A stretch of DNA of 64,000 nucleotides from Changchengzhania lutea (GCF_006974145.1 NZ_CP039456.1:3906499-3970498), one strand, 5' to 3'. Counted from the stretch's first letter, positions 45,979-55,583 are shown. Program-made: numbers and translations. Notes: generated from the sequence alone by a model not told the origin.

Positions 45979-48245
45979 TAAAAATTCTCTTTGTTTTCAC
46001 AATTTAAATAATACATAATCTGTCCGAATGCAATATTCTCATCGTTAGGTGTTAAGTTACGATTAAAATATAATTTATACTTGTTATCATTAAGTTCAAT
46101 TAGCATATCCATTAAGGTTGTATTCTGAAATACGCCTCCATTTAAACAAATTTTCGAACTGTTACTGTTTTCAGCAACCATATAAATTATTGAAGCTAAT
46201 GTAAATAGGAAATTAGCTGTAATTTGTTCTGTTTCAATGCCTTTTCTTAAATCTGATTGTACCCCTTTAAGAATTTGTGATGTTGGAATTGTTTTTCCTG
46301 AAAACCTCTTACAATAATTGATACAACGCTCTAAATTATAATCAACAAGGTTATTTTCAAGAAGCATAGCCGCTTCACCTTCATACGAATTAAAATCACA
46401 AATATTTAATAAAGAAGAAACCGCATCAAAGAGCCTTCCGACAGAAGATGTCTTAAGCTTATTTTTCTTTTTGATAGTCGTTAAAACTTGTAACGCTTCA
46501 CTTGAAAATTTTGAATTAAGTAGGTCATTGAATGATTCGTCTGCTAAAGAAAACAAAGACAATCGAGGTTCTTTAGACATTTTATCTCCAGAAATCCAAT
46601 TAAAATACTCAAAATGAGTCAACCTTTCAATGTCTTTAGAATTGTATTTAAAAAACTCGCCACCCCAAATATTGCCATCGTCTCCAAATCCTGTTCCATC
46701 CCAAACAACACCCAGAACATTATCATCTTCGAATAAATTATACTCACCAAGCACAGCGGCAAAATGCGCTTTATGATGCTGTACCTGATAAAGCTTCGTT
46801 TTCCAGTTTTTAGATAGTTCTATTCCGTGTTGAGTACTCTGATAATTAGGATGCTTATCTACTAATATCACTTCTGGTTTTTGTTCAAAAATGTTTATAA
46901 ATGCGTTAATCTCTTTCACAAACCTATTGTAAACGTCACAGTTTTCAAGGTTACCTACATACTGTCCAACATATAGATGCTCATTGGGACAGAAGGCTAT
47001 ACTATTTTTTAAATCTGATCCTAATGCTAATATTTTTTCATTCGATTTAATCTCAATATCCAAATAATTTGGGGCATATCCGCGGGAACGCCTAAAGAGA
47101 CATTCTAAACTATATTTATTGCTAATTTTTAATACTGAATCGTCTTGAGGATGTCTAATTTCGAGGTTATGATGTAAAAAATAATCTGCAACATTCTTTA
47201 GTTTAACCTCAACATCCTTTTTATGACTAATAATTGGAGAGCCATGAATATTGCCACTGGTAGCGACAATAGGGAAGTCCAATTGGTTGGCTAGTAATTG
47301 TAAGATTCCGGTATATGGTAACATGACCCCAAGTTGGTTTAACCCTGGAGCAACTGCTTGAAGCGCAATATTTCCTTTATAGTTTGATACAGATATAATT
47401 GTAATTGGTCGTTCGGTTGATGTTAGCGCTTTTATTGCTTTTGGTTTTAGCTTTATTTCTTTTTTTAAAAGGGCTAGTGAAGGATAAAGTACCGCAAATG
47501 GCTTATTAGGTCTATTCTTTAATTTTCTTAGTTTCTTAACAACAAAATCATCTTCGGCATTACAACATAATAAGTAACCACTTGTGTTTTTAATCGCTAT
47601 TATTTTTCCTTCTGAAAGTAGTTTTGAAATAGTAAAAAATATATTATTTGATTTTATCTTTCCCCCATTATTATCAATAAATTCAAAAGTTATTCCACAT
47701 TCATGGCACGTATTGTTTTGTGAATGGAACCTTCTGTTTGCAGGATTCATGTACTCTTCGTTACATGATTTACACATGGGAAAATCATCAATGCTTGTAT
47801 GTGGGCGTTCAAACGGAAACGTTTTGGTAATTGACCAACGCGGGCCACAATTGACACAAGTTGTAAAAGCGTACTTGTACCTTCTGTTTTTAATATCGGC
47901 TATTTCTTTTTGACAATCTTCACAAATCGCAAAATCTGGAGTTAAAGGTAAGTTTACTTGACCATCTTTACTTGATGGAATAATTTGAAAACCAGTAAAT
48001 TCTTGGATAGGCACTTCTTCCATAGTTTTTGAATTAATTTTAGAAACTGGAGGTGGTTTATTTATTAATTCATTATAAAAACCCCTAACATTTTGAAGCT
48101 CTCCAGTGATATAAATAATAACGCCATCTTCGTTATTTGAAACCGTTCCAGCTAATGAAAAAATTTTTGCCAGATTATATACATAGGGTCTAAATCCAAC
48201 ACCTTGAACTTGGCCAGAAACTATTATTTTATAAGTTTTTGCCAT
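45978..48245 (-). CDS. hypF: Carbamoyltransferase HypF
   Basis: This 755-residue enzyme makes carbamoyl adenylate from carbamoyl phosphate and ATP and transfers the group to HypE. In order it has an acylphosphatase-like domain (about 1-90, GQVQGVGFRPYVYNLA), two zinc-finger units (CEDCQKEI with CVNCGPRW; CKSCNEEY with CHECG), a YrdC-like domain (about 205-385, LKNRPNKPFAVLYPS) and a Kae1-like carbamoyltransferase domain (HHKAHFAAVLGEY, GVVWDGTGFGDDG, CLNGGVFQNTTL). The length is normal for the family. It sits between the protease gene and hypD. Confidence 0.97.
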   Translation of the reverse strand: MAKTYKIIVSGQVQGVGFRPYVYNLAKIFSLAGTVSNNEDGVIIYITGELQNVRGFYNELINKPPPVSKINSKTMEEVPIQEFTGFQIIPSSKDGQVNLPLTPDFAICEDCQKEIADIKNRRYKYAFTTCVNCGPRWSITKTFPFERPHTSIDDFPMCKSCNEEYMNPANRRFHSQNNTCHECGITFEFIDNNGGKIKSNNIFFTISKLLSEGKIIAIKNTSGYLLCCNAEDDFVVKKLRKLKNRPNKPFAVLYPSLALLKKEIKLKPKAIKALTSTERPITIISVSNYKGNIALQAVAPGLNQLGVMLPYTGILQLLANQLDFPIVATSGNIHGSPIISHKKDVEVKLKNVADYFLHHNLEIRHPQDDSVLKISNKYSLECLFRRSRGYAPNYLDIEIKSNEKILALGSDLKNSIAFCPNEHLYVGQYVGNLENCDVYNRFVKEINAFINIFEQKPEVILVDKHPNYQSTQHGIELSKNWKTKLYQVQHHKAHFAAVLGEYNLFEDDNVLGVVWDGTGFGDDGNIWGGEFFKYNSKDIERLTHFEYFNWISGDKMSKEPRLSLFSLADESFNDLLNSKFSSEALQVLTTIKKKNKLKTSSVGRLFDAVSSLLNICDFNSYEGEAAMLLENNLVDYNLERCINYCKRFSGKTIPTSQILKGVQSDLRKGIETEQITANFLFTLASIIYMVAENSNSSKICLNGGVFQNTTLMDMLIELNDNKYKLYFNRNLTPNDENIAFGQIMYYLNCENKENF

Positions 48246-48269
48246 TTAAAAACCTTTTAAAATGTAGAA

Positions 48270-48797
48270 TTAGGATTTTTTGTTATGTAATTCTTTACAC
48301 AAGCTTAGGATGTTGGTAATAAGCATAGGCAGAGCCTCTTTTACCTTTACATTTAGGTCTATCGTCATTGGATTAATCTGCTCCACAGAAACTGTAAACA
48401 AATGAATATCGGGTACATGTTCCATTAAATAAACAGCTTCAATCATGTCTTTTAAGCCAACATCATGTACACTCAATGCCTTTGGGAAATCTGCTGCAAA
48501 TTTTGGTCGAAGTTTGGTAATTGTACCTTCTGGTTTACCATCCATAGTGGCGTCAACAAAAATGATGGTTTTATATGCTTCAAAACAGTTTAAGAGCAAA
48601 AATCCGCCAGTGCCACCATCAAGAATATCAACATACTCGGGTAAATCTAATTTTGACATTTCCTGCATGGTATGAACGCCGATGCCCTCATCTCCCATCA
48701 AATAATTCCCGACTCCTAAGACAAGAATGGAATTTGACTTGTCCTTCTCAAAAAAATAGGCATCACTACTAATGGCAACAGGCGTTCTTTCCTTCAT
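48270..48797 (-). CDS. [NiFe] hydrogenase maturation endopeptidase (HyaD/HupD-like)
   Basis: This 175-residue protease cuts the C-terminal tail of the large subunit after nickel insertion. The signature is LVLGVGNYLMGDEGIGVHTM (nickel-sensing Glu/Asp in the DEG part), then VDILDGGTGGFLLLNCF with the second Asp and LSVHDVGLKDMIEAV with the His. Unusually, it has about 20 extra residues before this core. It follows the cytochrome b gene by 88 bp, within the structural operon. Confidence 0.93.
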   Translation of the reverse strand: MKERTPVAISSDAYFFEKDKSNSILVLGVGNYLMGDEGIGVHTMQEMSKLDLPEYVDILDGGTGGFLLLNCFEAYKTIIFVDATMDGKPEGTITKLRPKFAADFPKALSVHDVGLKDMIEAVYLMEHVPDIHLFTVSVEQINPMTIDLNVKVKEALPMLITNILSLCKELHNKKS

Positions 48798-48885
48798 TTT
48801 CTTTGTTCAATTTAAAAACAAATTCATCCAAAATGTGTGCAACACGTAATGAATGAATTTTCTTTTCTTTATATTATCCTGTATC

Positions 48886-49611
48886 TTACAGCGTATCTAT
48901 ATCCTTTACCTTGTCTTCTTCTCTCAGTCTATCTTCACGCACAAATTTATAGCCACCAACCATAGATGAAACTTCACCACGCCCTTCTAACCAATCGTGA
49001 TACATAACGAGATACACATGAACCATAGCAAAGAATATAAACAGCCACATACACACATGGTGAATTGTTCTAACTAAATAGTCCCCTCCAAAAAATGGGA
49101 CGACCCATTTAAAAGATTTCGGCAACCACCAGCTAGACATGTCAGCATATAAACCAAAACCGGTAATTATCATTAGTATTGCTATAAAGAACATAGCGAT
49201 ATACGATATTTTTGCAATACTGTTGTGACCAATACTAATTTTAGTTACATCTTCAACTTTTTCATTTTGTAAAAATATATCCATTTTTAGTACGTGTGAA
49301 AAATTTCTCCAAAACGCTTTTCTAAAAGGCCAAAATGCTCTCCAACTTGCAAATCTATTCCCAACAAATAGCCAATAAATACGCATTATCATTACAAATA
49401 AAAACACATAAGCCGAAACAAAATGTATAAACCTTACATACCCAAAGTAATGTGTATTAGTTGCTTCTTGGCTTGATGATATTATTGCAGGAGGATCAGC
49501 AATTATAAAACCTGTTATAGTTAATACGATCACTGCAAACACATTAAGCCAATGAAATATGCGAACTGGAAGTTCCCATACCATGACACGTTTAAAATTA
49601 TAGGTTTTCAT
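48886..49611 (-). CDS. Ni/Fe-hydrogenase b-type cytochrome subunit
   Basis: This 241-residue integral membrane protein has four to five helices and the haem-ligand histidines of HyaC/HupC: IFHWLNVFAVIVLTITG in the first helix, RFIHFVSAYVFLFVMIMR in the second, and TIHHVCMWLFIFFAMVHVY in the fourth. It anchors the dimer to the membrane and passes electrons from H2 to the quinone pool, consistent with respiratory uptake. It follows the large subunit by 10 bp. Confidence 0.94.
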   Translation of the reverse strand: MKTYNFKRVMVWELPVRIFHWLNVFAVIVLTITGFIIADPPAIISSSQEATNTHYFGYVRFIHFVSAYVFLFVMIMRIYWLFVGNRFASWRAFWPFRKAFWRNFSHVLKMDIFLQNEKVEDVTKISIGHNSIAKISYIAMFFIAILMIITGFGLYADMSSWWLPKSFKWVVPFFGGDYLVRTIHHVCMWLFIFFAMVHVYLVMYHDWLEGRGEVSSMVGGYKFVREDRLREEDKVKDIDTL

Positions 49612-49621
49612 AATTTAAAAT

Positions 49622-51355
49622 TTAAACATCACAACTAGATATATTCTGAACTTGAGAAATATGTTTACCGTGTTCGTCATATAAATGTACCGCACATGCT
49701 AAACAAGGGTCAAACGAATGAATAGTTCTTATAATTTCCAACGGTAATTCTGGGTCTTCAACAGGAGTTCCTATAAGCGCAGATTCATAGGCTGAACGTT
49801 GTCCTTTAGGATCTCTGGGAGAGGCATTCCAAGTACTTGGCACTACCAGTTGGTAATTCTCTGTTTTACCTTCCTTTATTTTAATCCAATGTGCTAGTGC
49901 CCCTCTTGGTGCTTCCATAAATCCAACACCTTTAGCTTCATCTGGCCAAGAAGAAGGCTCCCAATTTTCTGTGTTTGCCATTCTTTCATCACCGTTCTTG
50001 ATATTATTTATTAAAGTATCGTAGAATTCTTGCGTCCAATTAGCCACTAGTTGAGATTCAATTCCTCTAGCCGCTGTTCTACCTAAAGTCGAGAACAAAG
50101 CATCAACAGGAACGTCTAAATGTGCTAAGGCCGCATTTACTGCTTCTTGAATTTCTTTATTTCCTCTTCCGTAACCAACCAATAATCTAGCAAGTGGACC
50201 AACTTCCATTGGTAGGCCTTTCCAACGGGGCGTTTTAATAAAACTATACTTTTCTTCCACGTTTAAGAAATCATAAGGTGGTTTTGGCCCTGAGTACTTA
50301 ATTTTAGTTTCCCCTTCCCATGGATGTCTTCCTTTATCTTGGCCTTCTGCATAGTTTTCATACCAAGAATTGTTTACAAACTCTTCTATTTGGTCCCCTC
50401 TATGGTCTACATCATGAACTTTAGATAGGTCTCTATTCAAAATGACACCTTGAGGGAATTTAAAGCTAGACATATCTGAATATCCATTGGTTGGGAAATC
50501 TCCATAAGACATGTAATTACCAAACCCTTTGCCTATGGCTCCCCAATCTTTATAGAATGATGCTATAGCTAATAAATCAGGAATATAAACTTGATCTATA
50601 AATTGTTTTCCTTCTTTAATTAGCTTGCCAACCATCGCTAAACGTTCTGCATTTATGCCTCCAGGGTTTTCTGTATTTATTGCACATGCCATACCTCCAA
50701 CTAAGTAATTTGGATGTGGGTTTTTACCACCAAAAATAGTATGAACTTTTACAATTTCTTTTTGCCATTCCAGTGCTTCAAGATAATGGGCAACAGCCAA
50801 TAGGTTTACTTCTGGAGGTAATTTCATTTGCTTGTGTCCCCAATATCCATTAGCGAAAATGCCTAGTTGTCCGCTTTCAACAAATTTTGTAATTCGCTTT
50901 TTTATATCAGAAAAATAACCCGGTGAACTTTTTGGCCAACTGGATATGCTCTGAGCAATTTCAGATGTTTTCTTCGGATCTGCCTTAAGCGCATTAACAA
51001 CATCCACCCAATCTAAGGCATGTAGATGATAAAAATGAACCACATGATCGTGCATGTACAATGTACCTGCCATAATATTTCTTACCATTTCAGCATTTGG
51101 AGGAACCTGAATTTCTAAGGCATCTTCAACAGATCTTACAGATGCCAATGCATGCACGGTAGTACAAACACCACAAGTTCGTTGAACAAATGCCCAAACA
51201 TCTCTAGGATCTCTGCCTTTTACAATTTCTTCAATGCCTCTAACCATTGTACTCGAACTAAAGGCATCAACAATTTTGCCGTCTTTTATTTCTGCTTCTA
51301 TTCTTAAGTGACCCTCGATGCGCGTTATGGGATCAACAACTATTCTATTTGCCAT
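49622..51355 (-). CDS. [NiFe] hydrogenase large subunit
   Basis: This 577-residue catalytic subunit carries the four active-site cysteines: C61 and C64 in RTCGVCTTVH, and C551 and C554 in DPCLACAVH near the C-terminus. After His557 come 20 residues (LYDEHGKHISQ...), the tail removed by the maturation protease. The N-terminal DPITRIEGHLRIE is typical. It lies 11 bp after the small subunit. Together with the small subunit's extra cysteines it belongs to the O2-tolerant membrane-bound group 1d. Confidence 0.97.
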   Translation of the reverse strand: MANRIVVDPITRIEGHLRIEAEIKDGKIVDAFSSSTMVRGIEEIVKGRDPRDVWAFVQRTCGVCTTVHALASVRSVEDALEIQVPPNAEMVRNIMAGTLYMHDHVVHFYHLHALDWVDVVNALKADPKKTSEIAQSISSWPKSSPGYFSDIKKRITKFVESGQLGIFANGYWGHKQMKLPPEVNLLAVAHYLEALEWQKEIVKVHTIFGGKNPHPNYLVGGMACAINTENPGGINAERLAMVGKLIKEGKQFIDQVYIPDLLAIASFYKDWGAIGKGFGNYMSYGDFPTNGYSDMSSFKFPQGVILNRDLSKVHDVDHRGDQIEEFVNNSWYENYAEGQDKGRHPWEGETKIKYSGPKPPYDFLNVEEKYSFIKTPRWKGLPMEVGPLARLLVGYGRGNKEIQEAVNAALAHLDVPVDALFSTLGRTAARGIESQLVANWTQEFYDTLINNIKNGDERMANTENWEPSSWPDEAKGVGFMEAPRGALAHWIKIKEGKTENYQLVVPSTWNASPRDPKGQRSAYESALIGTPVEDPELPLEIIRTIHSFDPCLACAVHLYDEHGKHISQVQNISSCDV

Positions 51356-51366
51356 TGTTCTATGAT

Positions 51367-52491
51367 TTAAGACTCAATATGTGCTTCGTTAGACTTTCCT
51401 CTTTTTATACGACTCGCCACTTCTTTTCGTTTTGAAACTGCTGCCGCAACTGCATGAACGGCAATACCACCGGCTAAAACACCAGCCGCCACTTTTCCAA
51501 AGTCATCTGCAAAGCCTTCTTCTTCAATTCCAGGAATATTGGTTCCTCTTTTGTAGAATGGTCCTGCATCCCAGAACCCAGCTTCACTACAACCAATACA
51601 ACCATGACCTGATTGAATTGGATAACTTACGCCGTTATTCCATTTTATAGTGCCACATGCGTTATACGTAGTAGGCCCTTTACATCCTAATTTATACAGA
51701 CAATACCCTTCTTTGGCATTTTGATCATCAAACGTTTCCGCAAAAAGTCCCGCATTGTAATAAGGACGTCTGTAACAACTGTCATGAACACGTTTTGCAT
51801 AAAATGCTTTTGGCCTTCCTAATCTATCCAATTCTGGTAGTCTGCCAAAAGTTACCAGATGAACAATAACTCCAGCCATTACTTCTCCAATAGGAGGACA
51901 ACCCGGAACTCTAATAATTGGTTTGTTTTTAATAATCTTATGAATTGGAGTAGCATTTGTGGGATTTGGCCTTGCCGATTGTACACATCCATTAGATGCA
52001 CAACTTCCCCATGCAATAATTGCCTTGGCGCCCTCTGCTGCTTCAATTAATAAATCTTTTGCCGATCTACCAGCTATACAGCAATAGTTACCATCATCGC
52101 CCAGTGGCACAGAACCTTCAACACAAAGGATATACTCGCCTTTATGGTTTTTCATGGTAGCGTGTTTTGCAGCTTCTGCTTGATGTCCTGATGCAGCCAT
52201 TAAGGTTTGCGTATAATCCAATGAAATTTTATCCAGAATTATATCGGACACAATAGGATGGTCTGATCTAATAAACGACTCACTACAACAAGTGCATTCC
52301 TGGAAATGTTCCCAAATTACAGGGAGACGTTTGGTGGTCTCAAGAGCTTTAGCGACTTGTCCAATCATTGTAGATTCCAATCCCATGAATGCAGCTATAA
52401 AAGCCGAAAATTTCATAAAATCCCTACGACTGTAACCTTGTTCTCTTATGCTCTCATAATACGTGGGGCTTAGGTCTCTTTTTTTATTCAT
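51367..52491 (-). CDS. [NiFe] hydrogenase small subunit, six-Cys proximal cluster type
   Basis: The subunit is 374 residues from the ATG at 52489-52491; a 15-codon in-frame extension to 52536 would bury the export signal. It has a Tat signal (GYSRRDFMKFSAFIAAF). C66, C68 and C69 in QECTCCSES and the two cysteines in AWGSCASNGCVQ include the two supernumerary cysteines (equivalent to Cys19 and Cys120 of E. coli Hyd-1) that build the 4Fe-3S proximal cluster. Further clusters are bound by HDSCYRRPYY, YCLYKLGCKGPTTYNACG and HGCIGCSEAGFWD. A C-terminal hydrophobic segment (AAGVLAGGIAVHAVAAAV) anchors it to the membrane. Confidence 0.96.
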   Translation of the reverse strand: MNKKRDLSPTYYESIREQGYSRRDFMKFSAFIAAFMGLESTMIGQVAKALETTKRLPVIWEHFQECTCCSESFIRSDHPIVSDIILDKISLDYTQTLMAASGHQAEAAKHATMKNHKGEYILCVEGSVPLGDDGNYCCIAGRSAKDLLIEAAEGAKAIIAWGSCASNGCVQSARPNPTNATPIHKIIKNKPIIRVPGCPPIGEVMAGVIVHLVTFGRLPELDRLGRPKAFYAKRVHDSCYRRPYYNAGLFAETFDDQNAKEGYCLYKLGCKGPTTYNACGTIKWNNGVSYPIQSGHGCIGCSEAGFWDAGPFYKRGTNIPGIEEEGFADDFGKVAAGVLAGGIAVHAVAAAVSKRKEVASRIKRGKSNEAHIES

Positions 52492-52580
52492 AATAATAAA
52501 TATATTAATAAAGGAATATAGATGGCCATTAGCCATTTTACCGACAGTTCTAAAGTTATTGAATCATTTGTACTCGAAAA

Positions 52581-52594
52581 ATGATATATATCAT
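52581..52594. promoter_or_regulatory. FNR/Crp-type palindrome in the hydrogenase divergent promoter
   Basis: ATGATATATATCAT is a perfect 14-bp palindrome that contains TGAT-N4-ATCA, the core of FNR/Crp-family sites, and is flanked by A and T runs. It lies 89 bp upstream of the small-subunit start and 55 bp upstream of hypA, so one regulator could control both operons. No direct evidence for binding is available. Confidence 0.5.
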
Positions 52595-52649
52595 GTTTTT
52601 GAGTCGTGTTTATTTATATTTTTATATGTTCTTTTATTTATAACAATTT

Positions 52650-52991
52650 ATGCACGAACTATCTATAGCCTTAGGAATTGTAAGAATTGCTGAAAATGAA
52701 ACAAAAAAAGCAAATGCAAAAAAAGTTGAAAAAATAGAGCTTGAAATTGGTACTCTTGCGGGAATAGAATTTGATTCTTTAGATTTTGTTTGGTCTTCTG
52801 CTGTGAAGGATACGGTCTTGGAAAATGCCATTAAAAAAATTAATGTTATTTATGGCGAAGCAAAATGCTTTGATTGTGATACAAGCTTTAAATTAGATAA
52901 TATTTATGATGCCTGCCCAAACTGTAAAAGTTATTTAAAAGGCATTATAAAAGGCAAAGAATTATTAGTGAAATTTTTAGAGGTTTCTTAA
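52650..52991 (+). CDS. hypA: Nickel-insertion protein HypA
   Basis: The 113-residue metallochaperone has the N-terminal MHELSIALGIV, whose His2 and neighbours bind nickel, and a zinc site formed by CFDCDTSF and CPNC. It delivers Ni to the large subunit together with HypB. It is the first gene of a short divergent plus-strand operon, hypA-hypB-hypC, starting 158 bp from the small-subunit start on the other strand. Confidence 0.96.
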   Translation: MHELSIALGIVRIAENETKKANAKKVEKIELEIGTLAGIEFDSLDFVWSSAVKDTVLENAIKKINVIYGEAKCFDCDTSFKLDNIYDACPNCKSYLKGIIKGKELLVKFLEVS

Positions 52992-53066
52992 AATGATTAT
53001 CAATGCCATATTTTAAAGACACTGTACCAATTAACCAACTTTAAGAAAATAAAAACTATTAGTATT

Positions 53067-53888
53067 ATGTGCGGAACATGTGGTTGTGGATCAGGAGCGG
53101 ATGGGGTATCCATTCAAAATCCAAAGGAAATAAAAACTAACGAACATCATCACCATCAACATGATGGACATACGCATCATCATGGTCATTCACACGATCA
53201 CCATGACAACCATTCTCACGGTCATGACCATCATCATCATAAAATGGTTATCGATTTGGAGCAGGATATTTTGCAGCAAAACGACATAATGGCCGCAAGA
53301 AACAAAGGCTATTTTGAGGCAAAAAATATTTTCGCTTTGAATTTAGTTAGCTCCCCAGGATCTGGGAAAACTTCTATTTTGGAAAAAACGTTATCAGATT
53401 TAAAAGATGAGATTCCTTTTTATGTTATTGAAGGCGATCAACAAACCCTTAATGATGCAAATAGAATTGATGCTTTAGATATTCCTGTTGTCCAAATAAA
53501 TACTGGAAAAGGATGCCATTTAGAAAGTGATATGGTTTATAAAGCTGTTAAGCAGTTAAACATAACTGATAATTCTATACTAATGATTGAAAATGTTGGG
53601 AATTTGGTTTGTCCATCCATGTTCAATTTGGGAGAATCAAAGCGCGTAGTGATTATTAGTACTACCGAAGGTGAAGATAAGCCCATCAAATATCCCGATA
53701 TGTTTCACTCGTCTGATATTTGCATCATAAATAAGATAGATTTGTTACCCTATGTAAACATCAACATGAATAAATTAAAAGAATACGCTTTACAAGTGAA
53801 TCCGGATTTACAATTCTTTGAAGTCTCTGCTACAACCGGAGAAGGCATGACAAAGTGGTATGACTGGTTAAAAACCCAAAAACCCTAA
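53067..53888 (+). CDS. hypB: Hydrogenase nickel-incorporation GTPase HypB
   Basis: This 273-residue protein has the high-affinity Ni motif CGTCGCG at its N-terminus (residues 2-8), a His-rich store (27-59, about 22 His), a P-loop VSSPGSGKTS (95-104), and the G-domain motifs VIEGDQQT and INKIDLLPY. It uses GTP to load nickel through HypA. The long His-rich stretch parallels the His-rich loop of the neighbouring permease, suggesting nickel storage for scarce conditions. Confidence 0.97.
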   Translation: MCGTCGCGSGADGVSIQNPKEIKTNEHHHHQHDGHTHHHGHSHDHHDNHSHGHDHHHHKMVIDLEQDILQQNDIMAARNKGYFEAKNIFALNLVSSPGSGKTSILEKTLSDLKDEIPFYVIEGDQQTLNDANRIDALDIPVVQINTGKGCHLESDMVYKAVKQLNITDNSILMIENVGNLVCPSMFNLGESKRVVIISTTEGEDKPIKYPDMFHSSDICIINKIDLLPYVNINMNKLKEYALQVNPDLQFFEVSATTGEGMTKWYDWLKTQKP

Positions 53889-53906
53889 TTCGTAATCCAA
53901 AATATT

Positions 53907-54164
53907 ATGTGTCTATCAATACCAGGGAAATTAATCGAAATTACAGCACAACTTGATGAAACTTTTAGAACAGGAAAAGTCTCTTTTGATGGTGTGGTTA
54001 AAGAAGTAAGCTTAACTCTTGTTCCAGAAGCAAATATTGGCGATTACGTCATGGTACATGTTGGTGCGGCTATAAGCGTAGTTGATGAGGAAGAAGCAAA
54101 AAAAACTTTTCAGATTTTAAAACAACTCGGTGAACTTCATGAATTGAATGAAGGCGAAGCGTAA
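53907..54164 (+). CDS. hypC: HypC/HupF hydrogenase assembly chaperone
   Basis: This 85-residue protein starts MCLSIPGKLIEI, with the essential Cys2 that carries the Fe(CN)2CO unit with HypD. YVMVHVGAAISVVDEEEA is the typical second half. It is the last gene of the plus-strand hyp operon, 18 bp after hypB. Confidence 0.97.
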   Translation: MCLSIPGKLIEITAQLDETFRTGKVSFDGVVKEVSLTLVPEANIGDYVMVHVGAAISVVDEEEAKKTFQILKQLGELHELNEGEA

Positions 54165-54204
54165 TACCATAATTATTTCAGGACTGTGCATATGACACAC
54201 ATCC

Positions 54205-54894
54205 TTGATTTCTAAACTATATTCAATAAAAAAAGTAACCTTAATAATCCTATTAATATCTACTGCATTAAATGCTCAAATTGGAAATACATTCGAATCT
54301 GCTACTCTATATTTAAGAAATAACGAAGTTTTAAAAGGAGAGGCAAGAATACTTAAAGACGGAACAATTAAATTTAGAAAAAAAAAGAAAGAGAAAAAAA
54401 TAATTTACACTTACCGAAAAGTCAAAAAAATAGAAATATACGAAGACGGAGTTAATGAATGTTATAAGTATAAATTTATTGCAGGAAAGATACCTAAATT
54501 AATGAAAGTAATTAGAGAATATCCTGGACGAATCAATTTATTCGTAATTGAATACCATAATAATAATTCTGGAGCTTTTAATACTGGACAAACATCATAA
54601 ATAATGACTCCCGCAGGAAAAACAAATGTAGTTACTAATACAGGATCAATTATGAATTCTGGAGTAGCATTAGGTGTAGTAAATGAATATTATGTCAATA
54701 AAGGCAGTGGACATGAAGTAATTAAAATAGGTAATGACCATCCTGTTTTCGGAAAACGCCATTTCAAAAAAAACGTTAATGAATTCTTTAAAGATTGCCC
54801 AGAAATTATAAGGAAAGTAAAGGAAAATGAATTTCGCAGAAGAGAAATGGTTTCTATTGTAGATTTTTATAATGAAAATTGTGCTTCCAAATAA
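54205..54894 (+). pseudogene. Secreted hypothetical protein broken by an in-frame stop
   Basis: Two open frames in the same phase, 54205-54600 and 54604-54894, are separated only by TAA (54598-54600). The first part has a hydrophobic start (VTLIILLISTALNAQ, signal-peptide-like) and a beta-rich lysine-rich domain (LYLRNNEVLKGEARILKDGT). The second has FFKDCPEIIRKVKENEF, a motif expected in the same protein. No ATG opens the first part; the frame can start at TTG (54205). Either readthrough or, more likely, a nonsense mutation and decay. Function unknown. Confidence 0.62.
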
Positions 54895-55050
54895 ACTGTT
54901 TCCAATAACTAAGTCTTCGTGTGGCATGAAATGCCCAACATGGAGACCGTGTTGACTGAACTGGGTTAGTATGCTGTTAGTGTCAACATCCAAAATTTTC
55001 TTTTAGGAATTTTAGTACTGTCGCGCTTATAATTAACTGTAAATGAACAA

Positions 55051-55583
55051 CCCCAAAGCAGAGTTTCGAGGTATCTACTTAGCCAAACAAACTTAGTTGA
55101 CTTTTATGGTAACTCTTGTATTCTTTCGTGTCATCCCCTTGATTACTGATATACTTCTGGATTACTTCTTCATTCGCATACTGTCCAACTGTATTTACAT
55201 AATATCCACTGCTCCAAAATTGACCTCCCCATAACTGCTGTTTAACTTCTGGATGTAGTCGAAAAAGCTCTTTGGCTGTAATACTCTTTATTGTTTGATC
55301 TATCTTTTTTACCGATAACATTGGAACACTTTGAAGTAAAAAATGAACATGATTCTCATCTGAACCAATCTCTAAAAACTCTATTCCAAATCGCTTTTCA
55401 TTATTTATACATACCTCGACCAAACTCAACTCTACATTCTCAGAAAGTATACTCCTACGATATTTTATAGCGCAAACTAAATGATATAGTAACAAGCTCT
55501 TATTGTGCCTCTTATGAATATGCTAACTCATAAGACAAATATAATCACTTAGTTACCATACCCCGAAGCAGAGCTTCGAGGTA
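55051..55583 (-). mobile_element. IS200/IS605-type element
   Basis: The ends carry nearly identical sequences in direct orientation, CCCCAAAGCAGAGTTTCGAG at 55051-55070 and CCCCGAAGCAGAGCTTCGAG at 55561-55580. Each can form the small GAAGC/GCTTC-type hairpin recognised by Y1 transposases. One tnpA lies between and no tnpB is present. Confidence 0.72.
55079..55495 (-). CDS. tnpA: IS200/IS605-family Y1 transposase TnpA
   Basis: This 138-residue protein has the metal-binding HUH motif in GSDENHVHFLLQ, WGGQFWSSGYYVNTVG, and the catalytic Tyr in IQKYISNQ. The frame opens at a TTG at 55493-55495 (MLLYHLVCAIKYRRSIL). Eight further in-frame codons precede it before an upstream stop, with no ATG among them. 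The N-terminus is slightly short for the family, so it is either alternative-start or truncated. Confidence 0.85.
   Translation of the reverse strand: MLLYHLVCAIKYRRSILSENVELSLVEVCINNEKRFGIEFLEIGSDENHVHFLLQSVPMLSVKKIDQTIKSITAKELFRLHPEVKQQLWGGQFWSSGYYVNTVGQYANEEVIQKYISNQGDDTKEYKSYHKSQLSLFG

Noticed and set aside
52492-52536. In-frame extension of the hydrogenase small subunit
   Set aside because: It would put 15 hydrophobic residues before the twin-arginine signal. Family members start close to the later ATG.
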